From positions 868,001-932,000 of the forward strand of contig NZ_CP094359.1 in NCBI RefSeq assembly GCF_024396695.1: a stretch of DNA of 64,000 nt. The letters run 5' to 3'. A model generated the notes under the pieces. It was given only the letters and a program-made list of their open reading frames with translations. It did no database searches and was not told the origin of the DNA. Below, piece after piece: positions 51,242-60,596 of this stretch (positions within the stretch are counted from its first letter, which is position 1; the number at the start of each line of letters is the position of its first letter). The stretch comes from Acidithiobacillus sp. YTS05. GTDB taxonomy: Bacteria > Pseudomonadota > Gammaproteobacteria > Acidithiobacillales > Acidithiobacillaceae. A program made the position numbers and the translations under genes.

Positions 51242-52341
51242 TGGAAAGCCTTGTCGAAACCACTGTGCTGCAGAATCCCGCAGAGCGCCGTGCTTTGTCG
51301 CGCGAGAGCTGTGGTCTTGTCGGGCGTAGCGAGGTCTTGTGCCATGTGACCAGACTCCTGGGGAAGGTTGCCGCAACAGACAGCACCGTGTTGATCCTGG
51401 GCGAGTCGGGAACGGGCAAGGAGGTGGTTGCCCAATGCTTGCACCAGCACTCCGCCCGCGCCGCTGGCTCCTTTGTGGCGATCAACTGCGGTGCGATTCC
51501 CCCCGAGTTGATGGAAAGTGAGCTCTTTGGCCACGAAAAAGGGGCGTTTACCGGTGCCCTGCTGACCCGCAAGGGGCGTTTCGAACTGGCGGAGGGCGGC
51601 ACGCTCTTTCTCGATGAAGTTGCGGAAATGACCCCGCCAATGCAGGTGAAATTGCTGCGCGTGCTGCAAGAGCATCAATATGAGCGGGTGGGTGGCAGCA
51701 AGCCGCGGGATGCTGATGTGCGCATCATCGCTGCGACGCACCGCGATCTGGAGGCGCGTATTCGCGACGGCCTGTTTCGGGAGGATCTCTATTACCGCCT
51801 GAATGTTTTTCCCGTGGAATTGCCACCTCTGCGCCAGCGCGGCGACGATCTTTTTCTGTTGCTGGAGCATTTTTTGGCACAGCGGCAAGAAGATGGTTTT
51901 GCACCTTTTTCTGTGTCTGCCGAGGTGAAGCAGATTTTGCTCGAGCATTGTTGGCCCGGTAATGTGCGCGAACTGCGGAATCTGGTGGAACGACTCAGCA
52001 TCCTCCGCGCTGGGGAAGAGGTGCAGCTCTCGGATTTGCCTGGGTACATTTGGCAAAATGGGAAGAATGCCGAGGCGGAAAGCGACGCTTTGCGGACGGT
52101 TTGGGCGGAGGAGCCTGAAGAATCTCTGCCGGTCGCGGAACTTGCCGAAGAAGTCCATTGTTTGCCGGATGGGCCTTTTGATCTCAAGAATTATCTGGAA
52201 GAGATCGAACGAAACCTGATCCTGCAGGCCCTGGATCTCTGTGATCAGGTGGTGGCGCGGGCCGCCGAACGACTGGGGCTGCGGCGCACGACTTTGGTGG
52301 AGAAGCTGCGTAAATATGCCATACAGCCCGGCAGGGAGTGA
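51241..52341 (+). CDS. fleQ: Sigma-54 activator of FleQ/FlrA type lacking its N-terminal domain
   Basis: 366 residues. The AAA+ domain starts almost at once: Walker A GESGTGK (54-60), sigma-54 contact loop GAFTGA (101-106), GTLFLDEVAEM and the R-finger region REDLYYRLNVF. A Fis-type DNA-binding helix ends it (VARAAERLGLRRTTLVEKLR). FleQ/FlrA proteins carry an extra ~120-residue receiver-like N-terminus, absent here. Position before the sensor kinase and response regulator genes indicates the master-regulator role. Its ATG overlaps the previous stop by one base. Confidence 0.82.
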   Translation: MESLVETTVLQNPAERRALSRESCGLVGRSEVLCHVTRLLGKVAATDSTVLILGESGTGKEVVAQCLHQHSARAAGSFVAINCGAIPPELMESELFGHEKGAFTGALLTRKGRFELAEGGTLFLDEVAEMTPPMQVKLLRVLQEHQYERVGGSKPRDADVRIIAATHRDLEARIRDGLFREDLYYRLNVFPVELPPLRQRGDDLFLLLEHFLAQRQEDGFAPFSVSAEVKQILLEHCWPGNVRELRNLVERLSILRAGEEVQLSDLPGYIWQNGKNAEAESDALRTVWAEEPEESLPVAELAEEVHCLPDGPFDLKNYLEEIERNLILQALDLCDQVVARAAERLGLRRTTLVEKLRKYAIQPGRE

Positions 52342-53536
52342 CGTATTGGTTCCTGGCAATCCGGATCCGCAAGACGCCGCCCGTCTGCTCGAGGCCTTTG
52401 AACTCTTCAACAACGCTTCGCGTGAATTGAGCGATGCTTATGGCACCCTGCAGGCGGAGGTACATCGGCTCAACGGCGAGTTGGCCGCCGCCAATCAGCG
52501 TCTGCGCGAAGAGCTGCAAGCCCGGGAGACCTTGGGGCAGCGTCTAGCGATGCTGCTGGAAATGCTGCCCGGGGCGGTATTACTGCTTGATCCGCACGGG
52601 CAGATTCTGCAAATGAATCCAGCCGCAGAACGACTGCTGGAGACCCGGGAGCTCGGCTGGAACTGGCCGGAATTGCCTGGATTGGCGATTCAGGAGGGGG
52701 GCGCGGAGTGTCTGTTGGCGATTGGGACTGAACGCCGGCGCCTAGCCATTGCCGTCACGCCGCTACCCGGCGAAGGTGGGAGGATTTTGCTCTTGCAGGA
52801 TGTGACCGCAGCCCGTGCCCGCGAAGCCGCCAGTCAGCGGCGCGAGCGTCTGGCAGCCCTGGGGGAGACTATGGCGGGCCTTGCGCACCAACTGCGTACG
52901 CCGCTGGCGACGGCGCTGCTCGCGGTCGGCCAGTTGCGGCCGGAGCGGGATGCCGAACATTTTGCACGCCAGCAGCATCGGGCATTGGATCGATTGCGGC
53001 ATCTGCAGGGGGTCATCGACGCCATGCTGCAGTTTTTGCGTGGCAGCCTGCCGGCTGAGGATAGCAGCGTGCGTTTGGCAGATCTTTGTGCAGGGTTGGA
53101 GCGGGTATTCGCGCCTTTGTATCGTCAAAAAAATGTCGATCTCGATCTGCGGCTGGGAGGGGATGACTGGATTTTGACAGGCAGCGTGGACGTCTGGGTC
53201 AGCGTCATCGGCAATCTCCTGCAGAATGCCCTGCATTTTGCGCCCGCTTCAACTACCGTACATGCCGTGGGTATGCGCAGCGGCAATTTTTGGATGCTGC
53301 GGGTAATGGACTCTGGCCCAGGGGTAGCCGAGGCGGAACGCGAGCGGATCTTTCAACCCTTTGTGAGTGGCCGCCGAGAAGGAACCGGACTGGGTCTCAG
53401 TATTGCGCGCAATTTCGTCACGGGCATGGGGGGGGATCTCCATGTCGAGGACAATCGGCCCGGAGCTTGCTTCGTACTGCGTGTGCCTTTCGCTGCGCTC
53501 CCCGCTCCGTTGGCTAGTCGCCCGGAGTCCAAATGA
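52316..53536 (+). CDS. fleS: Flagellar sensor histidine kinase (FleS/FlrB)
   Basis: 406 residues from the ATG at 52316; a TTG at 52346 with GGGAG at ideal spacing is a good alternative. No membrane helix is visible, so it is cytosolic. A coiled region and a PAS-like domain (PGAVLLLDPHGQILQMNPAA) lead to the phosphorylated His191 in MAGLAHQLRTPLA. The ATPase part has NLLQNALHFAP, DSGPGV and GTGLGLSI. It phosphorylates the downstream FleR. Confidence 0.9.
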   Translation: MPYSPAGSDVLVPGNPDPQDAARLLEAFELFNNASRELSDAYGTLQAEVHRLNGELAAANQRLREELQARETLGQRLAMLLEMLPGAVLLLDPHGQILQMNPAAERLLETRELGWNWPELPGLAIQEGGAECLLAIGTERRRLAIAVTPLPGEGGRILLLQDVTAARAREAASQRRERLAALGETMAGLAHQLRTPLATALLAVGQLRPERDAEHFARQQHRALDRLRHLQGVIDAMLQFLRGSLPAEDSSVRLADLCAGLERVFAPLYRQKNVDLDLRLGGDDWILTGSVDVWVSVIGNLLQNALHFAPASTTVHAVGMRSGNFWMLRVMDSGPGVAEAERERIFQPFVSGRREGTGLGLSIARNFVTGMGGDLHVEDNRPGACFVLRVPFAALPAPLASRPESK

Positions 53537-54885
53537 ACAAAAAGCGCATGGCATTCCGCATTCTATTGGTCGAGGATGACCCGGATTTTGCTGAGGTACT
53601 ACAGGAGGCCCTGAGCGATCTCGGGTATCTCCTTTGTCATGCCAGCGATGGCGAGGCGGCCCTGGCGCAGTTGGTAAGTTTCCCCGCCGATCTCATTCTC
53701 AGTGATGTGCAGATGCCGCGGCTGGATGGTTATGGTCTCCTGGCGGCCCTGCGTGAGCGCCGCCAAGCCCCGCCCGTGCTGATGATGACCGCCTGGGGAA
53801 CGATCGAAGAGGCGGTGCGCGCGCTGCAGGGCGGGGCGGTGGACTATCTGGTAAAGCCCTTCGAGATGGAAAGCCTGCAGGCAAAGCTGGAAAAGCATCT
53901 CCTGCCCCGCGCCGGCGACGATAAGCAGTTGATTGCCGAGGCACCCAGCATGCGGCGCTGCCTGGAGCGCGCAGAGAAAGTCGCGCAGAGTGACGCCACC
54001 GTTTTGCTTAGTGGGGAGAGCGGCGTGGGGAAAGAGGTGCTGGCGCGCTATCTCCATCAGCACAGTGCTCGTGCCAAAGGTCCCTTCGTTGCCGTGAATT
54101 GTGCCGCAATCCCTGAGACCTTGCTGGAGGCGACACTCTTTGGCCACGAGAAAGGTGCTTTCACCGGCGCCACGCAGGCGAGTGCGGGAAAATTCGAGCA
54201 GGCGCAGAATGGCACTCTGTTGCTCGACGAGGTGACGGAAATGCCCCTTGCCCTGCAGGCCAAGCTGCTGCGCGTATTGCAGGAGCGGGAGCTGGAACGG
54301 GTCGGCGGGCAGCGCACGATTCCTCTGGATATTCGTGTCATCGCGACCAGTAATCGCGATCTCGGGGAGGCAGTCAAAGGCGGACAGTTCCGTGCCGACC
54401 TTTATTATCGATTGCAGGTAGTTCCGTTACAGGTCCCCGCCCTGCGCGAGCGCCGCGAGGACATCCTCCCGCTCGCCCAGTACCTCTTGAATCAGGCGGC
54501 AGTGACTCTCGGTCTGCGCCCGCGGGCGCTGTCGCCGGCTGCAGAACGGGCGCTGCTCGCGCACGACTGGCCGGGCAATGTGCGCGAGCTGCAAAATGCC
54601 CTGCAACGCGCCTTGATTCTGGCAGAGGGTGACGAAATTCAGACGCGGGACCTGGATCTGCCGACTGAAATGCCAGAAAGCGGGATGACGATCGCGGAGC
54701 AGTCATCTGCTGCAGAATTGGCATTGGGGGAACAAAAGGGGCACTATGAGCGGGAATTGATTGCCGACGCCCTCGCAAAAAGCGGCGGTTCGCGTGGCGA
54801 AGCGGCGCGTCTGTTGGGAATCAGTGCGCGTACCCTGCGGCACAAACTGCAGCGCTTGCGGGAGGCGGGTTTCGATCTTGGATAA
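53533..54885 (+). CDS. fleR: Sigma-54 response regulator (FleR/FlrC)
   Basis: 450 residues. The receiver domain (1-120) has Asp58 as phospho-acceptor (ILSDVQMPRLDG), then an AAA+ domain with GESGVGK (about 161-167) and GAFTGA (208-213), and a C-terminal Fis-type helix-turn-helix (GEAARLLGISARTLRHKL). It activates sigma-54 promoters of middle-class flagellar genes. The ATG overlaps the kinase stop by four bases. Confidence 0.93.
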   Translation: MNKKRMAFRILLVEDDPDFAEVLQEALSDLGYLLCHASDGEAALAQLVSFPADLILSDVQMPRLDGYGLLAALRERRQAPPVLMMTAWGTIEEAVRALQGGAVDYLVKPFEMESLQAKLEKHLLPRAGDDKQLIAEAPSMRRCLERAEKVAQSDATVLLSGESGVGKEVLARYLHQHSARAKGPFVAVNCAAIPETLLEATLFGHEKGAFTGATQASAGKFEQAQNGTLLLDEVTEMPLALQAKLLRVLQERELERVGGQRTIPLDIRVIATSNRDLGEAVKGGQFRADLYYRLQVVPLQVPALRERREDILPLAQYLLNQAAVTLGLRPRALSPAAERALLAHDWPGNVRELQNALQRALILAEGDEIQTRDLDLPTEMPESGMTIAEQSSAAELALGEQKGHYERELIADALAKSGGSRGEAARLLGISARTLRHKLQRLREAGFDLG

Positions 54886-54887
54886 AT

Positions 54888-54903
54888 TGGCCTGGATATT
54901 GCT
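54888..54903 (+). promoter_or_regulatory. Sigma-54 promoter for the fliE operon
   Basis: TGGCCTGGATATTGCT matches TGGCAYG-N4-TTGCW except for one base (C for A), with ten bases between GG and GC. It starts just three bases after the fleR stop. The predicted start near 54914 is 26 bases from the fliE ATG. Confidence 0.75.
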
Positions 54904-54939
54904 TCATTTTGGGAAAGCATTTCCTGGAAGGATATGGTC

Positions 54940-55263
54940 ATGAGCAGTGTAGAGTCTCTAGATAGTCTTCTTAGCCAACTGCGAGCTTTGAGTGAACAGG
55001 CGCAGGGCCTGAAAAACAACACCACGAACAGTGGTGGGGTGGGAGAATTTGCCGATACGCTCAAACATATGGTGAATGGCGTAAATGCCCAACAGGAATC
55101 CGCCAATACCTTGCAAAACCAGTTTGCGACTGGTGATCCGCAGGTAAGCCTGAGTCAGGTGATGGTTGCCTCGCAGAAGGCCGATCTCTCTTTTCAGACC
55201 ATGCTCCAGGTACGCAACAAGCTCGTTTCTGCCTACCAGGACATCATGAATATTTCTGCCTGA
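54940..55263 (+). CDS. fliE: Hook-basal body protein FliE
   Basis: 107 residues from the ATG at 54940, preferred to the ATG at 54934 because AAGGA then lies eight bases upstream. The C-terminal block SLSQVMVASQKADLSFQTML and QVRNKLVSAYQDIMNI is the family signature. It joins the MS ring to the rod. Confidence 0.94.
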   Translation: MSSVESLDSLLSQLRALSEQAQGLKNNTTNSGGVGEFADTLKHMVNGVNAQQESANTLQNQFATGDPQVSLSQVMVASQKADLSFQTMLQVRNKLVSAYQDIMNISA

Positions 55264-55283
55264 GCGCGCAGGGTTGATGCCCC

Positions 55284-56990
55284 ATGGCCGAACAAACCCT
55301 GAATCCGTCTGCCGCGCGTCTTGATCCGCGCCAGTGGCAACAACGCTGGCTGGAGATGCCAGCCAATCGTCGTTTCGCCTTTCTGGTGCTGCTTGCCGCT
55401 GTCGTTGCCGTGCTCCTCGTCGCGGCGCTGTGGCATGGCTCTGGCAGCTACCAGGTCCTTTACGCCGGGCTTTCCGATCGCGATGGCGGGCAGGTCATTG
55501 CGCAACTGCAGAAACTGAATGTTCCCTTTCGCATTACCGATGGGGGTACGGTCATTACCGTCCCCAGTAATGTGGTGTACAGCACGCGGATGAAGCTGGC
55601 GGCAGAGGGGTTGCCGCACGGCGATGCGGTGGGTTTCGAACTGCTCGACCACGAACCCATGGGCACCAGCGACTTTGTCGAACACGTCAACTATCAGCGG
55701 GCCCTGGAAGGCTCGCTCGAACGCACCATCTCCTCGTTGGGAGAAGTCGAGCACGCGCGGGTGCAACTGGCCATCCCCAAGCCATCGGTCTTTCTGGATC
55801 AGGAGCAGAAGCCGACCGCGTCGGTCATGCTTACGGTGTATCCGGGACGGCAACTTTCTGCCGGTCAGGTGGCGGGGATCGTCCACCTCGTTGCGGCCAG
55901 CGTGCCGGGTCTCGAAGACAAAAATGTCACGGTCGTCGATCAACACGGTAACCTCTTGAGTAGCAACGCCAACCAGTCCTTGGGTCTGCAGCCGGCGCAG
56001 TTCGCCTATCAGCAGGCGGTCGACGCGCAATATCAAAAGCGCATCGAGGCCATCATTTCCCCAATTGTCGGAAGCAGCGGGGTACATGTTGCGGTATCGG
56101 CGAACATCGACTTCGCCAAAAGTGAGAGTAGCTCGGTCACCTATGGTAAGAACCAGGTACTCAGCCAGCAGACCCATAGCAGTAGCAGTAACGGTGGTGA
56201 AGGGCCATATGGCGTGCCCGGGGCACTCTCCAATCAACCACCGGGGGTGGCAATTGCGCCCCTCACCGCGCCGGTGGTTTCCACACTCTCCCCGGCGGGA
56301 CTGATTGCGCTGGCTCCCACCCTGAAGAGCCTGGCACCCACCCAGAGCAGCAACGACACGACCACTAATTACGATGTCGATAAAACCATCGTCCACACCG
56401 TCAGCCCCGTTGGCAGCGTCAAGCGGGTTTCCGTCGCCGTATTGATCGATGAAAAGCCGCTGCCGGGCGGGGATGGAAAGCAGTTTTCCGTCCTCGCGCC
56501 GGCGCAGATCCAACAGATCCAGCAGCTGGTGGAGGAAGCCATCGGCTACGATGCCAAGCGTGGTGACTCCGTAAAAGTCGTGCAGATGCCTTTTGCCGGC
56601 AGTCAGATGAACGCCGCTCTGCCGTGGTGGCAGCAGTCCTGGTTTCTCAGTCTGGCGCACGGCGCTCTGCGCTACCTGGCCATCCTGCTCCTCGCTTTCC
56701 TGCTCTTCCTGGGTCTCATCAAGCCGGTCTTGCGCCTGCTGCGGGAGCGCCAGGAACGGGCGCAAGCTGTCGCGCTGGCGTCGGCGCGCGGAGAGCAGGC
56801 GCCCGGACAGCAGGGAGTCTCACCGGGAACCCATTCAGGACCCGTTTGGGCCGGGGCAGAAGGAGAAGTCGAACTGCCGGCAGATCCCCTCAAGGCAGAT
56901 CTATACGTGGCGCGGCAACTGGTGATGCAGGATCCCGCCCGCGCCGCCCAGGTGGTCAAGGAATGGTTGAACGGTGAGCAGCGAAGCTGA
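55284..56990 (+). CDS. fliF: MS-ring protein FliF
   Basis: 568 residues with two membrane helices: near residue 33-50 (FAFLVLLAAVVAVLLVAALW) and near 455 (ALRYLAILLLAFLLFLGLI). Ring-building motifs include LYAGLSDRDGGQVI, LLDHEPMGTSDFVEHVNYQR and ARVQLAIPKPSVF. The C-terminal tail binds FliG. It is the base on which the motor assembles. Confidence 0.96.
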   Translation: MAEQTLNPSAARLDPRQWQQRWLEMPANRRFAFLVLLAAVVAVLLVAALWHGSGSYQVLYAGLSDRDGGQVIAQLQKLNVPFRITDGGTVITVPSNVVYSTRMKLAAEGLPHGDAVGFELLDHEPMGTSDFVEHVNYQRALEGSLERTISSLGEVEHARVQLAIPKPSVFLDQEQKPTASVMLTVYPGRQLSAGQVAGIVHLVAASVPGLEDKNVTVVDQHGNLLSSNANQSLGLQPAQFAYQQAVDAQYQKRIEAIISPIVGSSGVHVAVSANIDFAKSESSSVTYGKNQVLSQQTHSSSSNGGEGPYGVPGALSNQPPGVAIAPLTAPVVSTLSPAGLIALAPTLKSLAPTQSSNDTTTNYDVDKTIVHTVSPVGSVKRVSVAVLIDEKPLPGGDGKQFSVLAPAQIQQIQQLVEEAIGYDAKRGDSVKVVQMPFAGSQMNAALPWWQQSWFLSLAHGALRYLAILLLAFLLFLGLIKPVLRLLRERQERAQAVALASARGEQAPGQQGVSPGTHSGPVWAGAEGEVELPADPLKADLYVARQLVMQDPARAAQVVKEWLNGEQRS

Positions 56991-57978
56991 TCTGAATGGC
57001 ATTGAGCGCAGCGCCATTCTTCTGCTCAGTCTGGGCGAGGATGAAGCTGCCGAAGTAATGCGCCACCTCGGTCCACGCGAGGTGCAAAAGCTTGGTTCGA
57101 TGATGGCAAAGATGGCCCAGGTCAGCACCGATCAGGCACGCACGGTACTCTCGGATTTTCGCGCTCGCCTGGAGCATCAGACGTCTTTGGGGATCGGCAG
57201 CGATCAGTACATTCGTGGCATGCTCACCAAGGCCTTGGGTGACAAGGCGGGTTCGATCATCGACCGCATCCTGCATGGTGGCGAGGCCAATGGTCTGGAA
57301 AATCTGAAGTGGATGGATGCCCGTTCGGTCGCCGATCTGATCAAGCTGGAGCACCCGCAGGTGCTTGCTATGATCCTCGCCTACATGGAACCCGAGCAGG
57401 CGAGTGAGGTGATTCATTTCCTGCCCGAGCGCACGGTTGGCGAGGCGATGATGCGTCTTGCCAGCCTGGAGACCGTGCAGCCGGGGGCCATTCGCGAGCT
57501 CAATGAGATCCTGGAGGAGCAGATTTCCGGCGACTCCCAATCTTTGCAGGTCGCGACCCTGGGTGGACCCAAGGCGGCGGCCGAGATTCTCAACCGGCTG
57601 GAAACCAGTCGCTCCGGCAGCATTTTGGATCAGATTCGCGAATCCGAGCCGGAATTGGCGGAAAAGGTACAGGAAAAGATGTTTGTCTTCGACGACCTCG
57701 CCAAGCTGGACGATCGCAGCTTGCAGGTCCTCTTGCGCGAAGTGCCATCCGATAGTCTCGTCGTTGCCCTGAAGGGGGCTCCGGGTCCGCTGCGCGAGAG
57801 CTTTTTTGCCAATATGTCCAAACGCGCCGCGGAAATGTTGCGGGACGACCTGGAAGCCAAGGGACCCGTGCGCCTGAGTGAGGTGGAAGCTGCGCAAAAG
57901 GCCATTTTGCAGGTGGCGCAGCGTCTCGATGCTGCGGGCCAGATCAACTTGAGTGGCGGTGGCGAGGAGATGCTGTAA
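56974..57978 (+). CDS. fliG: Motor switch protein FliG
   Basis: 334 residues starting at GTG, which lies 17 bases inside the end of fliF. N-terminal region RSAILLLSLGEDEAAEVMRH, middle LIKLEHPQVLAMILAYMEPE, and the C-terminal torque-generating domain (FVFDDLAKLDDRSLQVLLRE). It contacts the stator and reverses direction with FliM/FliN. Confidence 0.96.
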   Translation: MSSEADLNGIERSAILLLSLGEDEAAEVMRHLGPREVQKLGSMMAKMAQVSTDQARTVLSDFRARLEHQTSLGIGSDQYIRGMLTKALGDKAGSIIDRILHGGEANGLENLKWMDARSVADLIKLEHPQVLAMILAYMEPEQASEVIHFLPERTVGEAMMRLASLETVQPGAIRELNEILEEQISGDSQSLQVATLGGPKAAAEILNRLETSRSGSILDQIRESEPELAEKVQEKMFVFDDLAKLDDRSLQVLLREVPSDSLVVALKGAPGPLRESFFANMSKRAAEMLRDDLEAKGPVRLSEVEAAQKAILQVAQRLDAAGQINLSGGGEEML

Positions 57979-58731
57979 ATGGCCGACTCTGACGCCGACG
58001 TCATCCAGCGTGAGACGATTGCGAATTTGCGTGCTTGGCGGATGCCGCAAATGTCCGGTATCGCCACAGCGACGAGTGCGCAGGAGGTAGAGGAAAACCC
58101 GCCGGCCGAGGAGGCAGGCGAGGAAGTCGAGCCGCAGGACTTGCGTCTGCCAACGGCAGAAGCGCTGCAAAAGATGGTTGCACAGGCGGAAGAAGAGGGG
58201 CGACAACGTGGGCGGGAGGAGGGTTACGCCGCTGGGCGTGCGGAGGGCTTGCAAGCGGCTAGAAAAGATATCGAAACTTTTCGGCAACTGGTAGAGCAAC
58301 TCGCCGTGCCTGTTGAGCAACTCAGCGACGGTGTGGAACAGGCCTTGCTCGCCTTGGCCCTAGAACTGGCAAGGCAGGTGATTCGCCAGGAGCTGCAGAC
58401 GCATCCCGAGCAGATTCTACCGCTGCTGCGGGAGGCGCTGGTCAGTGTGCCTATCGCCGGAGGGGCAGCGGTCTTGCGCCTGCATCCACAGGATTGTGCG
58501 CTCGTCGAAGAACAGCTCCCCGAGCTGGTCGATGCGGGTGTTACTCTGGCGCCAGACGAAGCGCTGGAGCGGGGGTCGCTGATCGTACAGGCGGGCCTCG
58601 ACATGGATTCCCTGCGTCCCGACCGCCGCTGGCGGGAGCGTTCCGAGGCGTCTGCGACGGAGCTCGACCTGCGCCTCGCGACGCGGTGGCGGCAGGTGTT
58701 GGACACCCTGTTTGCCGGGATCGAGGCCTGA
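57979..58731 (+). CDS. fliH: Flagellar export ATPase regulator FliH
   Basis: 250 residues. An acidic, Glu-rich N-terminal half ([21 protein letters not shown]) is followed by a coiled part with small-residue repeats ([20 protein letters not shown]) and the C-terminal stator-type domain ([19 protein letters not shown]). It binds and holds the FliI ATPase. It directly follows fliG. Confidence 0.92.
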   Translation: MADSDADVIQRETIANLRAWRMPQMSGIATATSAQEVEENPPAEEAGEEVEPQDLRLPTAEALQKMVAQAEEEGRQRGREEGYAAGRAEGLQAARKDIETFRQLVEQLAVPVEQLSDGVEQALLALALELARQVIRQELQTHPEQILPLLREALVSVPIAGGAAVLRLHPQDCALVEEQLPELVDAGVTLAPDEALERGSLIVQAGLDMDSLRPDRRWRERSEASATELDLRLATRWRQVLDTLFAGIEA

Positions 58732-58733
58732 GG

Positions 58734-60104
58734 ATGGAAGCACTGACCCAGGAGCGCTGGGAGTCCCATCTTCTGCAGTTGCGCAAACGCCTACCTGAGA
58801 CCTTGCCACCCTTGTTGCCGGGTGGTCGCTTGCTGCGGATTGTCGGTCTGGTCCTGGAGGCCGAAGGACTGAGCGCTGGCATTGGCTCGCGTTGTCAGGT
58901 GCGGGCAGCCAATGGCCGCGCGGTAGACGCGGAGGTGGTAGGTTTTCAGGATGGGCGTTTGCAGCTGATGGCTGCCGGTGATCTACACGGCGTCGCCCCT
59001 GGCGCGCGCGTCCAGCCCCTGGCGGGGGAGGCGCAAGGGGTTGCCAGTCCGACCATGCTCGGGCGGGTCGTCGATGGCCAGGGATTGCCGCTCGACGGCA
59101 AGGGCCCGCTGGCCGATGCGGAGCCGGTCTCCCTCACCGGAAAAGCCATCAATCCGTTGAATCGGGCGCCGATCCGACGGCCCCTGGACGTAGGCGTGCG
59201 CGCGATCAATGCTCTTTTTACCGTTGGTCGTGGCGCGCGCATGGGGCTTTTTGCCGGGAGCGGGGTAGGCAAAAGTGTGCTGCTCGGAATGATGGCACGC
59301 AACACCGAGGCCGATGTCATCGTCGTCGGTCTGATTGGTGAGCGCGGCCGTGAGGTGAAGGAGTTCATCGACGAGATTCTTGGGGAGGAAGGCCGGCGGC
59401 GAGCCGTAGTGGTCGCCGCCCCCGCAGACGCCCCAGCCCTGACGCGCATCCGGGGCGCGCACCTCAGCACTGCCATTGCCGAGTATTATCGTGAGCGTGG
59501 ACAGCATGTGCTGCTCCTGATGGACTCGCTGACGCGCTATGCCATGGCCCAGCGCGAGATTGCGCTGGCGGTTGGTGAGCCGCCGGCGGTGCGCGGTTAT
59601 CCGCCCTCGGTATTCGCCCGCTTGCCTGCCTTGGTAGAACGGGCAGGAAACGGCGACGTCGGGGGAGGGAGCATCACCGCCTTCTATACGGTGTTGATGG
59701 AAGGGGACGACCAGCAAGACCCCATCGCCGACAATGCCCGTGCAGTTCTCGATGGACATATCGTCTTGTCCCGCGCATTGGCGGAACAGGGGCACTATCC
59801 CGCGATCGATCTGGAATCCTCCATCAGCCGCGTCATGCCCAACATTAGCCCACCGCGTCAGGTACAGGCGATGCAGCGTTTGAAGCGCCTCTATGGTCGC
59901 TATCGCGAGCAACGTGATCTCATTGCCGTCGGTGCCTATGCCCCGGGAATGGACCCGGTGCTGGATCAAGCCGTGCAGTTGTATCCGCAGATCGAAAAAT
60001 TTCTCTGTCAGAATCAGTTCGAGTCGGTCTCCTTGGCGCAGGCGCAGCAGGAATTGACGTCGCTCCTCCACGGGGGCCCGCTGGCGATGGGTCCTGAGGC
60101 ATGA
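58734..60104 (+). CDS. fliI: Flagellum-specific export ATPase FliI
   Basis: 456 residues from the ATG at 58734; upstream frame lies within fliH. F1-type ATPase motifs: Walker A GSGVGKS near residue 175, [15 protein letters not shown], and the Walker B-type [17 protein letters not shown]. It drives unfolding and export of flagellar substrates. Its length and order are normal. Confidence 0.97.
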   Translation: MEALTQERWESHLLQLRKRLPETLPPLLPGGRLLRIVGLVLEAEGLSAGIGSRCQVRAANGRAVDAEVVGFQDGRLQLMAAGDLHGVAPGARVQPLAGEAQGVASPTMLGRVVDGQGLPLDGKGPLADAEPVSLTGKAINPLNRAPIRRPLDVGVRAINALFTVGRGARMGLFAGSGVGKSVLLGMMARNTEADVIVVGLIGERGREVKEFIDEILGEEGRRRAVVVAAPADAPALTRIRGAHLSTAIAEYYRERGQHVLLLMDSLTRYAMAQREIALAVGEPPAVRGYPPSVFARLPALVERAGNGDVGGGSITAFYTVLMEGDDQQDPIADNARAVLDGHIVLSRALAEQGHYPAIDLESSISRVMPNISPPRQVQAMQRLKRLYGRYREQRDLIAVGAYAPGMDPVLDQAVQLYPQIEKFLCQNQFESVSLAQAQQELTSLLHGGPLAMGPEA

Positions 60105-60547
60105 GCCGCGAGCAAACCATCCGCTACCTGCAGGATATGGCGGGTATGCGTGAGCAGGACCTGCGCCGTTCCCTGCTCGCGCAACGCCAGATGCTCAACC
60201 AGTTGCGGGAAAAGTATGCCTTGCTGCAGGGATATCTGGACCACTACCGGCAAGAGTCTGCCGCGCGGGAAGGCGCGGGGATTGCCGGGGGCGATATTCT
60301 GCGTTGGCGCGGCTTCCTGCAGCAATTGAACACGGTGCTGCAGCAGCAGGGGCAATTGATCCGGGAGCAAGAGCAGCGCCTGCAGCATATACAGGAGCAA
60401 TGGCAGCAGGCCAAGGCCAGAGAACAGGGTTTTTCTCACCTTTTGCAACGTCTGGACCACGACCGGCAATTGGCAGCGTTAAAAAGGGCACAGAAGGAGA
60501 TGGATGACTGGGCGTTGCGCGCAGTACAGATGCGTGTGGGGTTTTGA
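60101..60547 (+). CDS. fliJ: Flagellar export chaperone FliJ
   Basis: 148 residues forming one long coiled coil ([40 protein letters not shown]). It overlaps fliI by four bases. FliJ sits in the FliI ring and links it to FlhA. Assigned by position and coiled-coil build, since FliJ sequences vary widely. Confidence 0.88.
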   Translation: MSREQTIRYLQDMAGMREQDLRRSLLAQRQMLNQLREKYALLQGYLDHYRQESAAREGAGIAGGDILRWRGFLQQLNTVLQQQGQLIREQEQRLQHIQEQWQQAKAREQGFSHLLQRLDHDRQLAALKRAQKEMDDWALRAVQMRVGF

Positions 60548-60596
60548 TTGGATCGTTTTTTGCTTGGGACCTGGTATTGATAGCGGAGATTGGCGT

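Noticed and set aside
55233..56765. Minus-strand open frame of 510 codons opposite fliF
   Set aside because: Antisense shadow of fliF; composition is low-complexity mirror of the real gene.
56956..58320. Minus-strand open frame of 454 codons opposite fliG and fliH
   Set aside because: Antisense shadow without a domain or ribosome site.
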